Assembly (NCBI GenBank): GCA_043755595.1
Contig: JAYUSQ010000257.1
Span: 15,632 to 79,631 of the forward strand
From: VFZP01 sp043755595
GTDB taxonomy: Bacteria > Acidobacteriota > Terriglobia > Bryobacterales > Bryobacteraceae
Direction: 5' to 3'
DNA: 64,000 bases
Shown here: positions 61,725 through 64,000 of the stretch, piece after piece
Layout: each line of letters opens with the position of its first letter
Numbering within the stretch: position 1 is the stretch's first letter
The notes under the pieces: model-generated
What the model saw: only the letters and a program-made list of their open reading frames with translations
What the model was told of the DNA's origin: nothing
The model's database searches: none
Made by a program: the position numbers and the translations under genes

Positions 61725-62370
61725 ACAGTTCGTCCCCCTGGCGCTTAAACAAGCGGGTAAGTTTCTCGCGCAGCTGGAGGCGGGCTCGCAGCAGGCGGCT
61801 TTTGACGGCGGGCACGGTCAGTTCCAACGCCTCGGCCGTTTCTTCTGTGGATAACTCTTCGACGTCGCGGAGCAGGAACACGGTCCGGTAGATCGGGTCG
61901 AGTTCGTCCACGGCGTCGTCCAGAATTTTGCGAAGCTCGGTTTGCGAAAACTTCGTTTCGGGCGTCTGCTCCCAGACGGCTACTTCGCGCACCACTTCGT
62001 CTTCGCCGGTATCGACCGGCTCATCGAGTGAAACCAATTTGTTGGATTTGCGTTTCCGCAGTTTCATCAGCGATTCATTCACCGCGATGCGCACGATCCA
62101 GGTATAGAATTTGGAGTTCCCGGCGAAAGTATCCAGATGCGTGTAGGCCTTCAGGAACGCGTCCTGCAGCACATCCTCGGCATCTTCCTGGTTCTGCGTG
62201 ATGTGCATGGCCAGACGGAAAACTTTGCCGCTATAGCGATTGACCAGCGTGGTGAAGGCCTCGGCGTCGCCCGATTTGGCCTGGGCAACCAGAGCCGCTT
62301 CCGGATCGAGAGGTGGAGGAATGGGAACGGCTGACATTGTTGATGGGACGGTCCCGGCGTAAGAGTCCAT
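61711..62370 (-). CDS. ECF-type RNA polymerase sigma factor
   Basis: The 219-residue factor starts at the ATG at 62370; an ATG at 62337 is an alternative. Region 2 reads AFTTLVNRYSGKVFRLAMHI, NQEDAEDVLQDAFLKAYTHL, then FYTWIVRIAVNESLMKLRKR. Region 4 reads VFLLRDVEELSTEETAEALE with LTVPAVKSRLLRARLQLREK. A partner anti-sigma with a zinc finger overlaps its end. No promoter with ECF features was identified upstream. Confidence 0.95.
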   Translation of the reverse strand: MDSYAGTVPSTMSAVPIPPPLDPEAALVAQAKSGDAEAFTTLVNRYSGKVFRLAMHITQNQEDAEDVLQDAFLKAYTHLDTFAGNSKFYTWIVRIAVNESLMKLRKRKSNKLVSLDEPVDTGEDEVVREVAVWEQTPETKFSQTELRKILDDAVDELDPIYRTVFLLRDVEELSTEETAEALELTVPAVKSRLLRARLQLREKLTRLFKRQGDELFAYM

Positions 62371-62460
62371 GTTAGCGCAACAGCCCTAATGATGCGGCAA
62401 CCAGGGCGTAGGATTCAGATCCCAACGACTTCCTCGCTGCCGCTTCACATGGGGCGATCG

Positions 62461-63234
62461 TTAGCGGGCTGGCGGCGGCGGCGGCTGGAAGCTGCTCTCC
62501 GGCACTCGGGTGTAGAGAGAATAGTCCGAAGTCGCGATGGTCTGTCTGATCTTCGCCAGTAACTTCGCGGCGGCCTCGGCGCCAAGCGCTTTGGTCAACA
62601 CACTGCCTTCGTCCAGCTCTGCGTATTTCTCGTGGCGGCCGATGAGCGTGAACTGGTTGCGTGTACCACCCCACTCCACGCGCCGCACCAGCAGGCTGGT
62701 GACGCCTGCCTTCTTCAACGCCGGCAGATACTCGTCCTTCATGATGGCGAGGTACTGCTGGTCCATGCCGCTTCGAACGTTGATCCGCGTTACCCGGAAG
62801 AGCTTGCTCACCGCGCCGGCCGGCGCCGGGATTCCCAACCCAGGGATGGTGCGTTCGTAAGTGGTGCGCACGCTGTCCACGCATTGGTTACGCCGCGCCT
62901 GCATGCGCGCTAACTCCGCTTCGGCTGTGCCCTTGGCATAGGCCGACTTTTCGTCCAGGGCTGCGTAGGAGCCCACGCCGGCGGAGACCATGTACTCATA
63001 CGGATTGCCCGCTCGATTTTGATACACATAGCGGAAGGTTCCGCCGCCTTTTTTGTAGGCTTCTGAATATTGTTTCTCGATATCGAGCCATTCCCGGACA
63101 CGGTCGGGCTTCACCTGGACGCGGGCGACATGGACCAGTTGTGGAGCGGCCGGAACAGGTGTCTGGGCCGGGGCGTTAATTGACAGGGCAGCCACGCCGG
63201 TTAACAAAGTGGTGAAGACGCGTAGTTTTCTCAT
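62461..63234 (-). CDS. Secreted protein with two ABM-like halves, function unknown
   Basis: A 257-residue product with a signal peptide (RVFTTLLTGVAALSINAPAQ). Two halves look alike: VHVARVQVKPDRVREWLDIE (about 35-130) and LFRVTRINVRSGMDQQYLAI (about 145-235), each with a strand, helix and strand pattern reminiscent of the dimeric alpha/beta barrel of ABM/EthD-like domains. The tail is Pro-rich (FQPPPPPAR). No catalytic residue pattern is recognised. AAGGGAA is upstream of the ATG. Confidence 0.65.
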   Translation of the reverse strand: MRKLRVFTTLLTGVAALSINAPAQTPVPAAPQLVHVARVQVKPDRVREWLDIEKQYSEAYKKGGGTFRYVYQNRAGNPYEYMVSAGVGSYAALDEKSAYAKGTAEAELARMQARRNQCVDSVRTTYERTIPGLGIPAPAGAVSKLFRVTRINVRSGMDQQYLAIMKDEYLPALKKAGVTSLLVRRVEWGGTRNQFTLIGRHEKYAELDEGSVLTKALGAEAAAKLLAKIRQTIATSDYSLYTRVPESSFQPPPPPAR

Positions 63235-63630
63235 GATTGATTCCCTTCGCAGAAAGATGTTATTTGACTACTAACGGAGTCACTAAGCTTACACGTTTGG
63301 GACCGCGCCGGATTGTTTCTCTGGATGTTGAAGGAGTGGGAGTTAATGGCGATTCGACATGGCTGCGGCGGATTGGGCTCACCGTTTGGATAGCTTTTGG
63401 GACGATCGAGGCTCACCGAAAGGCGAGTCGATCACAGTGCCTGGTCCAGCGGCAGCATCGAGCTGTGCCGAAACGCCGCAAAACAATTCGCGAATGCCTC
63501 TTAGAAAGAAGTACTTTCTGGACCCAGATGCGCGCGTTCGGGATGTTCCGCGAGTGTGTCGAGTTTCTGCCGCATGTCAGTGGCGCGCCAGTCGGCCGGA
63601 TGTAGCGGCTTCCATGAGAGGGTTGCCATT
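63235..63630. other. Intergenic stretch without a recognisable gene
   Basis: About 400 bp between the last secreted-protein gene and the repeat block. A 122-residue plus frame (63237-63605) is open but resembles no family and lacks the codon pattern of neighbouring genes. It is probably non-coding or degraded. Confidence 0.35.
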
Positions 63631-63940
63631 GTCAAGACGTAAAGATCTTTTTTAGTTTTTTGCCACGGCTCTCAACAGTTTGGCGTTCTGGGGATTCCCG
63701 TCAACGTAAAGCCGATCTTTTTTTGTTTTTTGCCACGGCTCACCGCGTATGCCACGGTGCCGACCAACGGGAGGCCCACGGCTCTCCCGCTTAACCGCAT
63801 CGAAAGCCAGGCCGCCACGGCTCACCGCGGCTGCCTCGGCGCCGACCAACGGGAGGCCCACAGCTCTCCCGGTTAACCGCATCGAAAGCCAGGCTGCCAC
63901 GACTCACCGCGGCTGCCACAGCGCCGACCAACGGGAGGCC
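63631..63940. repeat. Tandem repeat block: 82-bp unit (2.5 copies) and a T-rich unit (2 copies)
   Basis: GCCACGGCTCACCGCG-like units begin at 63732, 63814 and 63896, exactly 82 bp apart; the third is cut after about 45 bp. Each full unit contains GACCAACGGGAGGCCCAC and CTCTCCCG, which can fold as a CGGGAG/CTCCCG hairpin, and ends in CCGCATCGAAAGCCAGGC. Ahead of it two copies of a T-rich block (63631-63672 and 63700-63741, with GTAAA...GATC and long T runs) each end in GCCACGGCT. Copies differ by a few bases. No gene or transposase is attached. Confidence 0.85.
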
Positions 63941-64000
63941 ACTTACTCACCAATTGACAACCTTGCTCTCTCTGACTTACTCATCAATAGGCTTGCCAGC

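Noticed and set aside
63732..63940. CRISPR array.
   Set aside because: The repeat is an 82-bp tandem unit without spacers of different sequence, and no cas genes are present.

Overview
This 64 kb window is a chromosomal segment from a GC-rich, Gram-negative bacterium, most probably an acidobacterium of the Solibacter/Bryobacter group. The reasons are two secreted proteins ending in what I recognise as the Solibacter-type C-terminal domain (TIGR03437), a DUF1549/DUF1553 plus DUF1501 pair, BACON and NHL-repeat exported proteins, and outer-membrane proteins, all set among ordinary housekeeping operons. No rRNA, tRNA, CRISPR array, prophage or intact insertion sequence was seen.

Layout. 1-3.9 kb (minus): rimP-nusA-infB, with infB cut by the window edge and a promoter plus intrinsic terminator (probable attenuator) ahead of rimP. 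4-13 kb (minus): an outer-membrane protein, a protealysin-like M4 protease with its emfourin-type inhibitor, a HAD protein, a triple-repeat BACON protein, a Uma2 protein, a Tat-exported protein, citrate synthase and a PQQ-propeller protein. 13-15.8 kb (plus): LemA-GYF fusion and AsmA-like protein. 15.8-20 kb is an accessory zone: decayed brnTA, an intact hicBA, a hicB fragment, a propeller fragment, a SYLF protein and a serine hydrolase. 20-26 kb (plus): aldo/keto reductase, Uma2, then rpmH-rnpA-yidD-yidC-khpB-mnmE. 26-34 kb (plus): a TIGR03437 protein, rlmH, accD, N-acyl-D-amino-acid deacylase, an ABC-F protein and thiD. 34-39 kb (minus): hutI-like pseudoenzyme, ftcD, lipA, an MBL hydrolase and a small secreted protein. 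39-46 kb: rluB-like, decarboxylase, shikimate kinase, SDR, LON-domain protein, HAD, LolA-like protein, nucleotidyltransferase, and a DedA-rhodanese fusion interrupted by an in-frame TGA. 46-55 kb (plus): DUF1549/1553, DUF1501 and a 1474-residue NHL/TIGR03437 protein. 55-63 kb: an A-type Fe-S carrier, two ECF sigma/anti-sigma pairs, a DapA-family enzyme, an MFS transporter and several secreted proteins. The right end carries an 82-bp tandem repeat.

Most notable observations: (1) the TGA at 45528-45530 falls where the DedA-rhodanese family has a Cys in its active-site loop, and the rhodanese domain continues in frame for 54 residues, so it is a selenocysteine candidate or a precise nonsense mutation; (2) the hutI homologue next to ftcD has lost every metal-binding residue I can align; (3) an attenuator-like element precedes rimP-nusA-infB; (4) rnpA has no start codon outside rpmH; (5) several toxin-antitoxin remnants cluster within 4 kb. 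Functional assignments come from reading motifs and family resemblance only; no database search was run.
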